From Candidatus Heimdallarchaeota archaeon (lineage in GTDB: Archaea > Asgardarchaeota > Heimdallarchaeia > Heimdallarchaeales > Heimdallarchaeaceae), in contig JAEOSZ010000058.1 in the NCBI GenBank assembly GCA_016840095.1, forward strand, positions 1-61,707: DNA of 61,707 nucleotides, given 5' to 3'. Shown in pieces: positions 27,441-37,608 of the stretch (positions are counted from its first letter, which is position 1; each line of letters opens with the position of its first letter). The notes under the pieces were generated by a model. The model did not search any database and was not told where the DNA came from. It worked only from the letters and a program-made list of their open reading frames with translations. A program made the translations under genes and the position numbers.

Positions 27441-28670
27441 TCATACCAGGATTGCAATATCTTCAAACAGAATTATGAACACAAGTGTTTGAAGCACAAG
27501 TATCATTATAGCCTCAAACGTGTCAAACCTTCCATCGTGGATACAACGTTTAACAAACCAAAGCGTTCCCGCGATTGATCCTAGCTGAATTAATACAAAT
27601 GGATGCAGAGTAATAGAAACAATTATTCCAATGATTCCAAAGATAAGTAACGAAGATTGCAATATCCCACCCATTGCATTTCCAATTCCTACCTCTATCT
27701 CATCTTTTAAAGCAGATATTATTGCAATACTATGTTCTGGAATAGCACCTGCAGCTCCTAATATCAAAGCAGCTGTTATAGGACCTTTTGATGTAGCAAA
27801 GAAAGGTACATTGCCAATTAAGTGTTGAACACTTTCTGTTAGTGTTTCTCCTCCAAAATATATTCCAACAAATCCCATAACTAAAAGAATAAGTGTAATT
27901 GGTATTGAAAGACGTTCATCTCCATGAGAAGATTTCTCATCATGAACTTCATTCTCTTCAATTTTATCACTTATAACAGAATCTTCATTTTCTTCTAAAT
28001 GCTTAGCCATTTTGTTAGTATTATCTTTTACAAAAATTAAATAAACAAGATAAAATACATAACTTGCTGCAAGCATCGCTGCTACCGGTATCGTAAGTTG
28101 TGCCATATCTAGATCATCTTTACCGAAGTAAGCATACTGGATAAATCCGAATAGTACTGTCATGAGTAAAGCTACTATTGCCCATCTGATAATTGGCGAT
28201 TCCCTTTTTTCAAGATCTGAGGGAACATCAATACTTCCTCGTTTTCTTAGAGTTGCTATTAGAATCGCAATTCCCAAAATCAAAGTATTAAATCCAGCTG
28301 CTGATAATACTGTAACTACTGCAATAAGTTGATTTGTTGCTTTATCACCTACTTTAGATGTCAATAACATTATTGCAATTACTGCTTCTGGTAGGTTAGA
28401 TGCAAGGCTAGATAAGATTCCTGCTACATAATCTGATAATCCTACATATTTAGATCCACTATCTAATCCAGTAACAGCCCATTCTGAAGGTCTAAAAGCC
28501 AGCCAACCACCGACAACAAAACCACAAATAGTAAACCATAAAGGCGGATGACCATGATAGATTGTATTTGCTAGAACAAAATAAACAATAATCACAGCTA
28601 AAGCAACACAGGCTTCATAGATTGTTATATGAAAAGTATGTCTGAATTTCTTGAAAAAACTCATACTCAA
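27441..28670 (-). CDS. Cation/Ca2+ exchanger family (CaCA) membrane antiporter
   Basis: 409 residues with about ten membrane spans. Two alpha-repeat motifs are recognisable: SSLASNLPEAVIAIMLL in the first half and GAAGAIPEHSIAIISA in the second, each with the acidic residue that coordinates the cation; each is followed by a polar helix (KVGDKATN and ALKDEIEVGIGNAMGG). The loop between the halves is hydrophilic and acidic (NEDSVISDKIEENE), as in exchangers where it is regulatory. It exchanges Na+ or H+ for Ca2+ or another divalent ion; which one cannot be told. Single gene. Confidence 0.8.
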   Translation of the reverse strand: MSMSFFKKFRHTFHITIYEACVALAVIIVYFVLANTIYHGHPPLWFTICGFVVGGWLAFRPSEWAVTGLDSGSKYVGLSDYVAGILSSLASNLPEAVIAIMLLTSKVGDKATNQLIAVVTVLSAAGFNTLILGIAILIATLRKRGSIDVPSDLEKRESPIIRWAIVALLMTVLFGFIQYAYFGKDDLDMAQLTIPVAAMLAASYVFYLVYLIFVKDNTNKMAKHLEENEDSVISDKIEENEVHDEKSSHGDERLSIPITLILLVMGFVGIYFGGETLTESVQHLIGNVPFFATSKGPITAALILGAAGAIPEHSIAIISALKDEIEVGIGNAMGGILQSSLLIFGIIGIIVSITLHPFVLIQLGSIAGTLWFVKRCIHDGRFDTFEAIMILVLQTLVFIILFEDIAILV

Positions 28671-28732
28671 AATTTATCTCGAGTAATATATAAATTGTTG
28701 GGAGCTTATTTTGGATAGCAGAATCCAATACT

Positions 28733-31700
28733 TCATTCTTCTATTTGTTCATCTTCATCTATGTCTGAGCCCATTTCAGAATTTTCTAATGATTCAATTT
28801 CAGACCTAAGGATCTGTCTTACTTCCTCTGTTTCGAGATAACTTTCTGATATCTTCTGTGTGATTTCTTCTATTTTCTTTGCCTCTTCAATTATTATTGA
28901 GGAATGCATTGTTTCAGAAAGTTCGGCATATCCCATTACACTCATGAGAGGATTTCTGATTCTGTCAACCAATTCTGCAAAGTCTTCAATATTTTGAGCA
29001 ATTTGATCATAAGCTTGTCTTCTTAATTCTTCGTCTCTCTTTCTATCAGAAATATCTCTTGCTGTTACTAAAAGAGTTAATTCTTCTTGAAGAGTAAATG
29101 GTGATGCTGTAATTTCAACTGGGAAAAGTGTCCCATCTTTTCGAATGAACTCTCTTTCAAATCTTATAATATATTTTTCCATAATTTCAGAGAAATAATC
29201 AATTATTTCTTCTTCAGTTAAATCCTTTACAAGATCTAGTAGACTTAAACCAACTATATCTTCTCTGGAGTACTTTGTCATTTCTATTGCTGGATCGTTT
29301 GCTTCAATAATTCTACCTATAGTTCCATTTCTTGGGATGCTCAAGATTGCTATGATATCATTTGCCTCATGGAAGAGTTTTCGATATCTTTCTTCACTTT
29401 CCAGTAATTCTCTTTCAGCATCTTTTCGTTCAGTAATATCCCTTGCTACTGATAGAACAACTCTTTCTCCCCTTAATTCAAATACATGAGAGCTGATTTC
29501 TGTAGGAATTCTATCTCCATTCTTTGTAAGAAGAGTATTTTCGAAAGTTACCAAACCTTTTTCTAGAATCTGTTGGATATTTTTAGTAAGTATTTCCCTA
29601 TCTTCAGGAGCTGTTATTTGATAGGATTTTAGTGTTAATAGCTCTTCTCTCTCATATCCAAGAAGTTTACATGCAATATCATTAACTTCAAAGAAAGGGG
29701 TAGTACTAGTAAATTCATCATTAGGGTGTGTAAGGAAAATAGCATCATTTGTATTATTGAAAATTTGTCTGTATTGTTCTTCCTTTTCAATAAGTTCTCT
29801 TTCTGCTTCTTTCCTGTCAGTAATATCTCTTATAATTCCCTGAACAACTTGTACTCCTCCTATCTCAAACATACTGGAGGATACGTCTGCAGGGAAGATA
29901 GATCCATCTTTTCTCCTGAATTTAGTCTCGAAGTTAACTGATCCTGTCTCTTCGACAGTTTCAAATGCTCTTTTCGATATTTCTTGTTCTGTGATAGGGT
30001 GTAATTGAGTAATTGTAAGTTGTAGGAATTCTGTTTTTGAATAACCAAAGAGTTCTTTAACTCTCAAATTTACATCTAAAATCTGCCCTTTTAAATCATG
30101 TAAAAAGATTCCATCATTAGATTGATCAAAGGTTTGTCTGAATTTCTCTTCACTTTCTTTTAATGCTGTTTCAGCTTTTTTCCTTTCTTCAATATCTCCA
30201 ATAACTGCCATAATGGCAGAAGGTTTTCCTTCTTCATCAGTAATTAAAGATGCACTTATTTCAATAGGGAATCTGCTTCCATCTTTTTTGAGAGATATGA
30301 ATTGAGTATTATGCAATCTTCCCTCAGTAATAACTAACTGAAGCTTACTATTTACAGATTCAAGATCTTCTCTAGCGATAAAATCTACAGTAGTTAAACC
30401 AATCATGTCTTCAATATTACCATATTCATACATACTTGCAGTTTGGTGATTAGCAAAGGAAATTCTACCATCTAAATCGATTAAAAGAATAGCATCTGGG
30501 GATGTTTCGATTAAGGTACGATATCTTTCCTCACTTTTCTTAATTGAAAGTTCTGCCTTCTTTCTCTCTGTAATATCTCTTGCAATTGAAAGAAGTACCC
30601 GCTCATCTTTCATTGTAAACAAATGAGAACTAAATTCAACTGGTCTAATGTTCCCATTTTTATCCACTATAGTGGTTTCGAAGGTCTTTGTTCCTGAATG
30701 AACAATATCATCACTCACTTCTAAGGTTAATTTTAGGTTACCATAACTATTTTGTGATTCTTTGGCTAGTTCTAGAAGTTCATTTCGAGTATGACCTAAC
30801 CATTGACAAGCTGTTTCATTTATTTCTAACAATTCATCAATTTCCTCATGTTCATTGATACTATGAATGAAAATTGCATCCCGAGCATTTTGGAATATTT
30901 GTCTGAATTTCTCCTCACTTTCTTTGAGAGCTTCTTCAGCTTTCTTTCTCTCAGTAATATCAATTTCAACACCTATAAATCCAAGAATACTTCCTTCTGA
31001 ATCTTTTATTGAAGCAGCATGGAATTCTCCTGGAATGAAAGATCCATCTTTTCGCTTTATTGAATACTCAATGTCATGGACGAATCCTTCTTCTATCGTT
31101 TTCAACATTATATGTTGAGCTGTAAACGTATCTTCATATGAAATAAGATCATTAGTATTCATTCCAAGTAACTGATCTTCACTCTCATAACCATGAAGAA
31201 TAGCAGCTCTTTTATTGACAAAAGTGATATTACCAGATGAGTCGGAACGAACAATTGCAGCAGGTATCGTTTCTACTAATTTTCTGTACTTTTCCTCACT
31301 TTCCATTAAATCTCTTTGAGCTTTTTTCCTTTCAGTTATGTCTCTAGCCATTGAAAGTATAACTTTTTGTGATTGCAATTCAAATATTAGGGAACTAATT
31401 TCTACTGGTAACCTCTTTCTATCTTTAGTAAACAGAATTGTTTCAAAAGTTGCATGACCTTTTTCTATGATTTTGTGTGTATATGTCGAATTGAATTCTT
31501 TCTCTTCAGGGGCTGTGATATCAACAGAGTAGCTATCAAGCAACTCTTTTTTTGAGAATCCTAACCATCTTACAGCTACATCATTTACCTCAATGAATTT
31601 ACTAACAGAGTTTTCCTCATCAAGATATGTGAGAAAAATAGCATCACTTGTATTGTTAAAAATCTGCCTAAATCTTTCTTCACTTCTAGTTAATTCTTCT

Positions 31701-33193
31701 TCTGCTTTTTTCTTTTCTCGTAAATCTCTAGCAGTAGTTAGAACATACCGTTCATTGTTCATAACAAAAATGTTAGAATTATATTCAACAGGAATTGTAG
31801 TTCCGTTCCTATGAATGACATTTCCTTCAAAGTTAACTCTGTTATTCATTAGAAGAGTTTTTCCAATTTCTGAATCTCCAATAGTTTTTTCTGGGCTCTG
31901 GATATCTAAAGGTGTCATTTCTAGTAGTTCTTGTCTAGAGTAACCGGTCCATTCACAAGCTATTTCATTTACTTCAATGAACTTACCCATCTTATTCCCA
32001 AATTCGAGTGGCATCATGAAAATTGCTTCATCTACATTTTGGAAAATCTGTCTAAATTTCTCTTCTCTTTCTACTAATTCTTCTTGATCTCTTTTTCTCT
32101 GTGTAATATCTCTTACAACTGCTAGAGAAACTAAATCTTCACCAAGAGTAACGAGATGAGAATTAATTTCTACTATTAACTCAGTTCCATCTTTTGTTTT
32201 GTGTATTCTTTCAAAAGTAAGTTCTTTTTTATCCATAATTTCCTGAACAAATTCAAGACTTTCCTCTTCTCCAGAAACATTGAAATCAGCAGGTTTCATT
32301 TTCATGAACTCTTCTTTAGAGTAACCGTACATGGAAGCTGCTACATCATTTGCTTCAAGAATTTCTTCAAAAATTCCCTCCTCACTTCTTTTTACTACAA
32401 AAATCCCATCATTAGTGCTATTGAAAATTTGTTTAAATCTCTCTTCGCTTTCCTCAAGTTCCTTTGATGTTAGTTTACTTTCAGTTATGTCACTTGCTAA
32501 TTCTGCAACTCCAATTAAGTTCCCATCATCACCATAGACGGGGTAACCTCTAACAAACCAAATCTTATTGTCAGGAGTGTTAACCTCAGCTATGTGTTCT
32601 TCTCCCGTTTCTCTAGCTTTTATAACTGGGCATTGATCACACGGTTGATCCAGTTGATACCATAGCTTATAACATACTTCTCCAATAATTTCTTCTGGGG
32701 ATAGACCTAGTAGATCACTAGCAATCTTATTAGACCAAATTATTTTCATGTCTAAATCATAGAAAATGATATGTTCAGTAAGATAATCTAGAAATTTAGA
32801 TTTTTTGAACTCTGAAGCTACAACTTTAACTTCTTTATTCTTCTCCTTAGTAATATCTTCAGTCATTACTAGAAATTTATTCAATTTATCTCCTTCCCGA
32901 ATTGGAAAGAAGCGATTACGAACAAACTTACGGATACTATCCTTTGTTAAAATCCAAAAATCAATTTCTTTTACAAATGATCCTACTTTTTCATTTTCAG
33001 TTTTAATTTTTTGCAATCTATTCTTTTCCTCTTTAGCTGCAAAGAAAACACAATTCTTTCCCTTTATATCATTCAATGAATATCCTATTATCTGTAATAA
33101 TTTATCATTAGCATATTCAATTTTATAATCACTAATTACGTATACTCCAGTATCGATTTTATCGAATATCTCCCCTAAATCTTCTTCTGCCAT
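28733..33193 (-). CDS. Sensor protein with eleven PAS domains and a histidine-less HisKA-like end
   Basis: About 1486 residues, cytoplasmic, with eleven consecutive PAS/PAC units, each closing with a DITERK-type linker. The second contains a CDQCP motif between strands, as in some redox- or metal-sensing PAS domains. The last about 110 residues resemble a dimerisation/phosphotransfer helix (LVDRIRNPLMSVMGYAEL), but the H of the usual H-E-I/L-R/K-x-P-L box is Asp, and no ATPase domain follows. It therefore cannot act as a classical histidine kinase. The start is ATG 33193, with GAGTGA upstream; an in-frame GTG lies three codons earlier. Signals sensed and partner are unknown; no response regulator is nearby. 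Confidence 0.88.
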   Translation of the reverse strand: MAEEDLGEIFDKIDTGVYVISDYKIEYANDKLLQIIGYSLNDIKGKNCVFFAAKEEKNRLQKIKTENEKVGSFVKEIDFWILTKDSIRKFVRNRFFPIREGDKLNKFLVMTEDITKEKNKEVKVVASEFKKSKFLDYLTEHIIFYDLDMKIIWSNKIASDLLGLSPEEIIGEVCYKLWYQLDQPCDQCPVIKARETGEEHIAEVNTPDNKIWFVRGYPVYGDDGNLIGVAELASDITESKLTSKELEESEERFKQIFNSTNDGIFVVKRSEEGIFEEILEANDVAASMYGYSKEEFMKMKPADFNVSGEEESLEFVQEIMDKKELTFERIHKTKDGTELIVEINSHLVTLGEDLVSLAVVRDITQRKRDQEELVEREEKFRQIFQNVDEAIFMMPLEFGNKMGKFIEVNEIACEWTGYSRQELLEMTPLDIQSPEKTIGDSEIGKTLLMNNRVNFEGNVIHRNGTTIPVEYNSNIFVMNNERYVLTTARDLREKKKAEEELTRSEERFRQIFNNTSDAIFLTYLDEENSVSKFIEVNDVAVRWLGFSKKELLDSYSVDITAPEEKEFNSTYTHKIIEKGHATFETILFTKDRKRLPVEISSLIFELQSQKVILSMARDITERKKAQRDLMESEEKYRKLVETIPAAIVRSDSSGNITFVNKRAAILHGYESEDQLLGMNTNDLISYEDTFTAQHIMLKTIEEGFVHDIEYSIKRKDGSFIPGEFHAASIKDSEGSILGFIGVEIDITERKKAEEALKESEEKFRQIFQNARDAIFIHSINEHEEIDELLEINETACQWLGHTRNELLELAKESQNSYGNLKLTLEVSDDIVHSGTKTFETTIVDKNGNIRPVEFSSHLFTMKDERVLLSIARDITERKKAELSIKKSEERYRTLIETSPDAILLIDLDGRISFANHQTASMYEYGNIEDMIGLTTVDFIAREDLESVNSKLQLVITEGRLHNTQFISLKKDGSRFPIEISASLITDEEGKPSAIMAVIGDIEERKKAETALKESEEKFRQTFDQSNDGIFLHDLKGQILDVNLRVKELFGYSKTEFLQLTITQLHPITEQEISKRAFETVEETGSVNFETKFRRKDGSIFPADVSSSMFEIGGVQVVQGIIRDITDRKEAERELIEKEEQYRQIFNNTNDAIFLTHPNDEFTSTTPFFEVNDIACKLLGYEREELLTLKSYQITAPEDREILTKNIQQILEKGLVTFENTLLTKNGDRIPTEISSHVFELRGERVVLSVARDITERKDAERELLESEERYRKLFHEANDIIAILSIPRNGTIGRIIEANDPAIEMTKYSREDIVGLSLLDLVKDLTEEEIIDYFSEIMEKYIIRFEREFIRKDGTLFPVEITASPFTLQEELTLLVTARDISDRKRDEELRRQAYDQIAQNIEDFAELVDRIRNPLMSVMGYAELSETMHSSIIIEEAKKIEEITQKISESYLETEEVRQILRSEIESLENSEMGSDIDEDEQIEE

Positions 33194-33330
33194 CTGATTC
33201 ACTCGAATAGATATTTTTACCCCAGATTGAGAACCAAACCACTAGTTGAATGAATTCTCTGATAAACTTAATAAAATAATTTTAATAAGGTTGTGATGGT
33301 TCTAGTCAGATTTTGCATAATTATTTTTAT

Positions 33331-34446
33331 CTAAAATGCTCTCTTGTTGTCTCTAGTAAAAACATATAAGTTTTCAGTATGAAGAAGAATAGATAATTTC
33401 TGATTTATTTTAAATTTCTTCTTAGTTCTAGTAACAAAGATTAAATTTTCTCCTGAAAAATCTAGTGTCAAAACTTGTTGATCAAGAATTTTTTCTGAAT
33501 CAACAACATTGCATTCTAATACAATTTGGTTTTCTTCAATGGTTTTATCCGGGTCTACTTCTCTAATTGATTCAGCTCTAAATCCTATCTCTCCTTCAGT
33601 TATCTCTCTCTTCAATAGTTCATTCAGAAGCTTTTTCGGAAGTGTAGTTTTCTCATCAAGAGCAAGATACGAAGTATTTTTTGATGATTTGAACTGAAGG
33701 AAGTTCATTGGAAAATTACCTATAAACTGTGCTACGAATTTTTGATTAGGATCATCATAAAGATTTTCAGGCGATCCCATTTGAGTAATTTCTCCCTCAT
33801 TTAACAAAATAATATTATCTCCAAGGCTAAGAGCTTCTGATTGATCATGAGTAACGTAAACCATTGTTGTTTTCACAATATCATGAAGTTTTCTTATCCA
33901 TGTTCTCATCTCATATCTCAATCTAGCATCAATATTACTCAAAGGTTCATCAAATAGAAAAACAACAGGTTTTCTAATTACTTCTCTTCCTATTGCAACC
34001 CTTTGTTGTTCTCCCCCACTTAGTTGAGATGGATACTTATTCCTATGCTCTTCTAGTTTCAATAATTCAAGAGTTTCGTCAACTTTGATTTGAACCTCTG
34101 AAGAGGTAAACACTCTCCTTCTAAATAGATTTCCTTCTCGTTGACTATCTAATGAAAAACCTAAATTTTCTTCTACAGTCATATGTGGAAAAAGAGGATA
34201 GTTTTGGAATACCATGGCTATGTTTCTCTTATTAGCAGGGATATCTGTAATATTGTTCTCATTAAAGAAAACTTGTCCATTCGAAGGGTAAAGTAATCCT
34301 GCCAATATCCTTAAAAAAGTTGTTTTCCCGCTTCCTGAAGGTCCAAGAATAACTGTAAAGCTTCCTTCTGGAATCGTAACACTAATGTCATTTAGAGCAA
34401 TCTTTTTTCCATATATTTTTGTGAGATTTTTTGTTTCAATTTTCAT
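33331..34446 (-). CDS. ABC importer ATPase (MalK/UgpC type)
   Basis: 371-residue ATP-binding subunit of a carbohydrate-type importer. Walker A is GPSGSGKTT, the Q-loop is MVFQNYPLFPHMTV, the signature is LSGGEQQRV, Walker B is VVFLFDEPLSNID, and the switch histidine is in VTHDQSEAL. The C-terminal 130 residues form the TOBE/OB regulatory domain usual for the CUT1 family (GFRAESIREVDP). An 11-base overlap with the fused permease gene upstream shows translational coupling in an operon whose order is binding protein, permease, ATPase. Confidence 0.93.
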   Translation of the reverse strand: MKIETKNLTKIYGKKIALNDISVTIPEGSFTVILGPSGSGKTTFLRILAGLLYPSNGQVFFNENNITDIPANKRNIAMVFQNYPLFPHMTVEENLGFSLDSQREGNLFRRRVFTSSEVQIKVDETLELLKLEEHRNKYPSQLSGGEQQRVAIGREVIRKPVVFLFDEPLSNIDARLRYEMRTWIRKLHDIVKTTMVYVTHDQSEALSLGDNIILLNEGEITQMGSPENLYDDPNQKFVAQFIGNFPMNFLQFKSSKNTSYLALDEKTTLPKKLLNELLKREITEGEIGFRAESIREVDPDKTIEENQIVLECNVVDSEKILDQQVLTLDFSGENLIFVTRTKKKFKINQKLSILLHTENLYVFTRDNKRAF

Positions 34447-37400
34447 TTCTTACATCTCTTACATTAACTGAACTATCAATTCCTTTGAGTAAATAATTTC
34501 TAAGTAGAACAAACACTAACAGCAAAGGAATTGTAACTAATATTGATGCTGCTGCAAACAAACCCCATTCTGGTGTGCTTGATTCAATGGATCCTAAAAA
34601 CGTATACAATTTAATAGGAAGTGTATATTTCCCTGAAGATTGTAATAGTACAAATGCCATCAAAAAGCCATTCCAAGTACTAAGGAAGTTTAGGATGAAT
34701 GTTATAGCTAAAGCTGGTCCCGACAGTGGTAAGATTATTTTCCTTAATGTTCTAAATTTCGTATTTCCCATAATTGATGCAGATTCATCAAGTTCCTTTG
34801 GAATAGAATCTATATATCCTTTGATTATCCAAAGAGCTAATGGAATTGTGTGCGTGCTGTAAGCTAAAATTGTGCCTATATACGTATCAATCAAACCTAA
34901 ATTGAACATGATTAAATAAAACGGAATGAGCGTAAGAATTCCTGTAAACATCTTCAAAGTAAAAACACCAACCATCATTTCCTTTTTTGCTTTGACAGTA
35001 TACCTTGAAAAACCATAAGCAGCGAGAGCTGTCAATATCACACATATACTTGCAGATCCTAATGCAATGAGTAGTGAATTTGCGAAATTCACATGAATAC
35101 TCTCTTGAATAAATAAATCTTTGAAATTATCAAGAGTTGGATTAGATGGGAAGAATGACGTTGGAACAGAGCTATTTCCATCAGAAAATGCTATCCATGT
35201 TATATTCCATAGGGGGATTAAAGCTACAAACGTTACTAAAAACAAGAAGAAGATACTGTTTCTAGGTTTAGAAGTAATTGAATAGGTTTTTAGATGTATT
35301 TTATTCCGCTTCAAATTAAATTGGGAGTGAATTCTAAGATAATTCAAAATAAAAACGAATGACAAAACACTGAAAACTATTATCCATCCTGTTTGTTGCC
35401 AATTGAATACTATTCCAACCCATAAGATTGGTTGTAAAATTATAGATATTTTAACTAGGATGTTTGATAGAGAACTACATATTACATAAACACCAAATAG
35501 TGCGAAAATCGTCCAAGAGAACCAATCGTTTGCATTTAGAATTAGATTTGCAACTAAAATGGTAGTTCCTTGGACCAATATGATTCCATGAATTGAATTC
35601 AGTTTGACAATTTTTGAATCTAGCTTCTGAAGAAGATTGAATATTTTTTTCCTAACTTGTTGTAGACAAGATAAAACAGACTTAATTGGATTGAAATTTA
35701 CATCTTCTGTTTGTTGATTTTTAAGATTAGTAATCAAGAAAAACTCTAGAACTATAATGAAGATATTCCAGTTAAAAGCAAACCACATCTGATAGAAGAA
35801 GAACTGTGATAAAGAAAGGATTAAATCGATGATCAAAACTAATCTGATCAACTTGATTGAAACTTTCTTTTTCGAAAACAGAAGTACTAAAGATAGTAAG
35901 TAAAATCCTGCAATAACATAACTAAGTGCGTTATTCCAATAAATTCCAAAATATCTGAAATTAGTACTAGCAGCAGCTAAATATCCAGCTGACTGAAGAA
36001 GGAAAAGACTTGGTAAGATGTATTTGTTCCTTGTTGTTTTCTTCTGCTCAATTGGTATGAAAGAGCTCTTTGTACCTTTTGACATTTTCATCCAAATTAG
36101 CACAAAAAATAGCGTTAGTAAACTCATAATAGTAGAATAAGCAGCAGCTATCCCTATCTCTCTCTGCTGATAGAACATGTAAAAGGTAAACGTACTAAAT
36201 AAATCCGTTGCACCTATGATTCCAGCTTCACTAGACCCATATGAAAGGAGTGGATATCCATTCGTAAGTAGGAAAGCTACGTTAAAACTACCAAATGTTT
36301 TAATGATTTCCAATATTATTGCTGGAAGAATAATTGGTTTTATCAAAGGAACAATGATTTTTCTAATCTTTGATGATTCTCTAATCTGATCTATATCAGC
36401 AACATCATTTAGTTGTTTAGGAATACTACTTAATCCTCCAAGAAACAAGGTAGTTATCAGAGGTATTGAGTCCCATACCTCAACAAAACAAGCTATGAAT
36501 AAAGCAACATAAGGTTGAGAAAGAAGATTTACATTAGTACCAAATAAAGCATTGAAAAATGATATCCCTCCTGTACCATGGAAAAATGTTCTCCAAGAAA
36601 GAATTTTGATGTAAGATGGGATTGCCCATGGTATATACAGAAATAGATACCATAATTTCTTTCTTTTTACTTTATACTGAATAATATATGCTAGAATGAA
36701 ACCTAAAACAATTTTAGCAACAATGATTAATGTACTCCATACTAAAGTTGTAGTAAAAGCAATAGGAAGTTGAGGATTTTCAGTGATGTGAGCATAATTA
36801 TTGAAAGCATTGAATACTGGTTGCTCTCCTCTTTTTAAATTATAGGAGGTAAAAGATAGAAAAATACCGTAAAGAATTGGATAGACTTCAAGCAAAACCA
36901 AAGCAAGCAATGCAGGAAAAATAAAAACATATGCAGCTTTATTGAAAGGAACATCTTTCTTAGCTAGATAAATAAATATCGCGATGAACAAAATGACTAT
37001 GGCTAGTAAAGAGAGAGAGGTTGCCAGTTTTGTATATTGTAATTGTTCTTCCAAACTTTGTAGAGTTTCTATTTGATTTGAGCTCCAGAGGTGTTCATAA
37101 CTAGTTTGTTGAACAATTTGTGTACCAGAATAATCAATTAATGATGCATTAAGAAGATAGATTGAGAATCGATATAATTGTGAAGGTAAAAGTCCTGTAA
37201 TTCTTGCTTGAATATAATCTGATTCATTGCTAACAACATAAACAGTGTAGTTTTGAGTTAGTTTCTTCTGTGCAAGAAAATTAGTATCTGAAACAGTATA
37301 GTTCACTAACGAGAAATAGTTTTCTTCTTGTTCCACTGTTTGATTTAGAAAAATAACTGACCAAGTATGATTAAACCCTGTCTCATTTGCATAATCTACT

Positions 37401-37603
37401 CTAAAACTGTTAAAAGACGAGTTTATTGGAACAGACCAATTTAACAGAACATATCGATCATAAATATCTACAATCTCAGTTGAACCTGTTTGAGCATAAA
37501 CAGTATTATTTGTTGATGGTTGAATAAAATAAAAAATTGCACTTAAAGATAAGACTATTATTAAACCAATTTTGAGTTTATTTGATATTGGTTTTTTTCT
37601 CAT
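34436..37603 (-). CDS. Fused MalF-MalG type ABC permease with an N-terminal extracellular domain
   Basis: A single 1055-residue polypeptide holds both halves of the membrane channel. After a signal-anchor there is a fibronectin III-like extracellular domain (about residues 40-180, YVLLNWSVPINSS). The first permease domain has its coupling loop in SSIPKQLNDVADIDQIRE, and the second, MalG-like domain has it in DSIPKELDESASIMGNT. About ten extra membrane spans join the two. Importers of this class normally use two separate proteins. AGGTGA, which overlaps the binding-protein stop, lies six bases before ATG 37603 and decides the start. The substrate is probably a sugar or sugar-phosphate, inferred from the ATPase and binding protein. 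Confidence 0.85.
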   Translation of the reverse strand: MRKKPISNKLKIGLIIVLSLSAIFYFIQPSTNNTVYAQTGSTEIVDIYDRYVLLNWSVPINSSFNSFRVDYANETGFNHTWSVIFLNQTVEQEENYFSLVNYTVSDTNFLAQKKLTQNYTVYVVSNESDYIQARITGLLPSQLYRFSIYLLNASLIDYSGTQIVQQTSYEHLWSSNQIETLQSLEEQLQYTKLATSLSLLAIVILFIAIFIYLAKKDVPFNKAAYVFIFPALLALVLLEVYPILYGIFLSFTSYNLKRGEQPVFNAFNNYAHITENPQLPIAFTTTLVWSTLIIVAKIVLGFILAYIIQYKVKRKKLWYLFLYIPWAIPSYIKILSWRTFFHGTGGISFFNALFGTNVNLLSQPYVALFIACFVEVWDSIPLITTLFLGGLSSIPKQLNDVADIDQIRESSKIRKIIVPLIKPIILPAIILEIIKTFGSFNVAFLLTNGYPLLSYGSSEAGIIGATDLFSTFTFYMFYQQREIGIAAAYSTIMSLLTLFFVLIWMKMSKGTKSSFIPIEQKKTTRNKYILPSLFLLQSAGYLAAASTNFRYFGIYWNNALSYVIAGFYLLSLVLLFSKKKVSIKLIRLVLIIDLILSLSQFFFYQMWFAFNWNIFIIVLEFFLITNLKNQQTEDVNFNPIKSVLSCLQQVRKKIFNLLQKLDSKIVKLNSIHGIILVQGTTILVANLILNANDWFSWTIFALFGVYVICSSLSNILVKISIILQPILWVGIVFNWQQTGWIIVFSVLSFVFILNYLRIHSQFNLKRNKIHLKTYSITSKPRNSIFFLFLVTFVALIPLWNITWIAFSDGNSSVPTSFFPSNPTLDNFKDLFIQESIHVNFANSLLIALGSASICVILTALAAYGFSRYTVKAKKEMMVGVFTLKMFTGILTLIPFYLIMFNLGLIDTYIGTILAYSTHTIPLALWIIKGYIDSIPKELDESASIMGNTKFRTLRKIILPLSGPALAITFILNFLSTWNGFLMAFVLLQSSGKYTLPIKLYTFLGSIESSTPEWGLFAAASILVTIPLLLVFVLLRNYLLKGIDSSVNVRDVRNEN

Positions 37604-37608
37604 TTTAT

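Noticed and set aside
28733..33193. DNA repeats or a CRISPR-like array within the PAS gene
   Set aside because: The recurring strings come from homologous PAS domains of about 110-130 residues, are diverged at DNA level, and lie in one reading frame.
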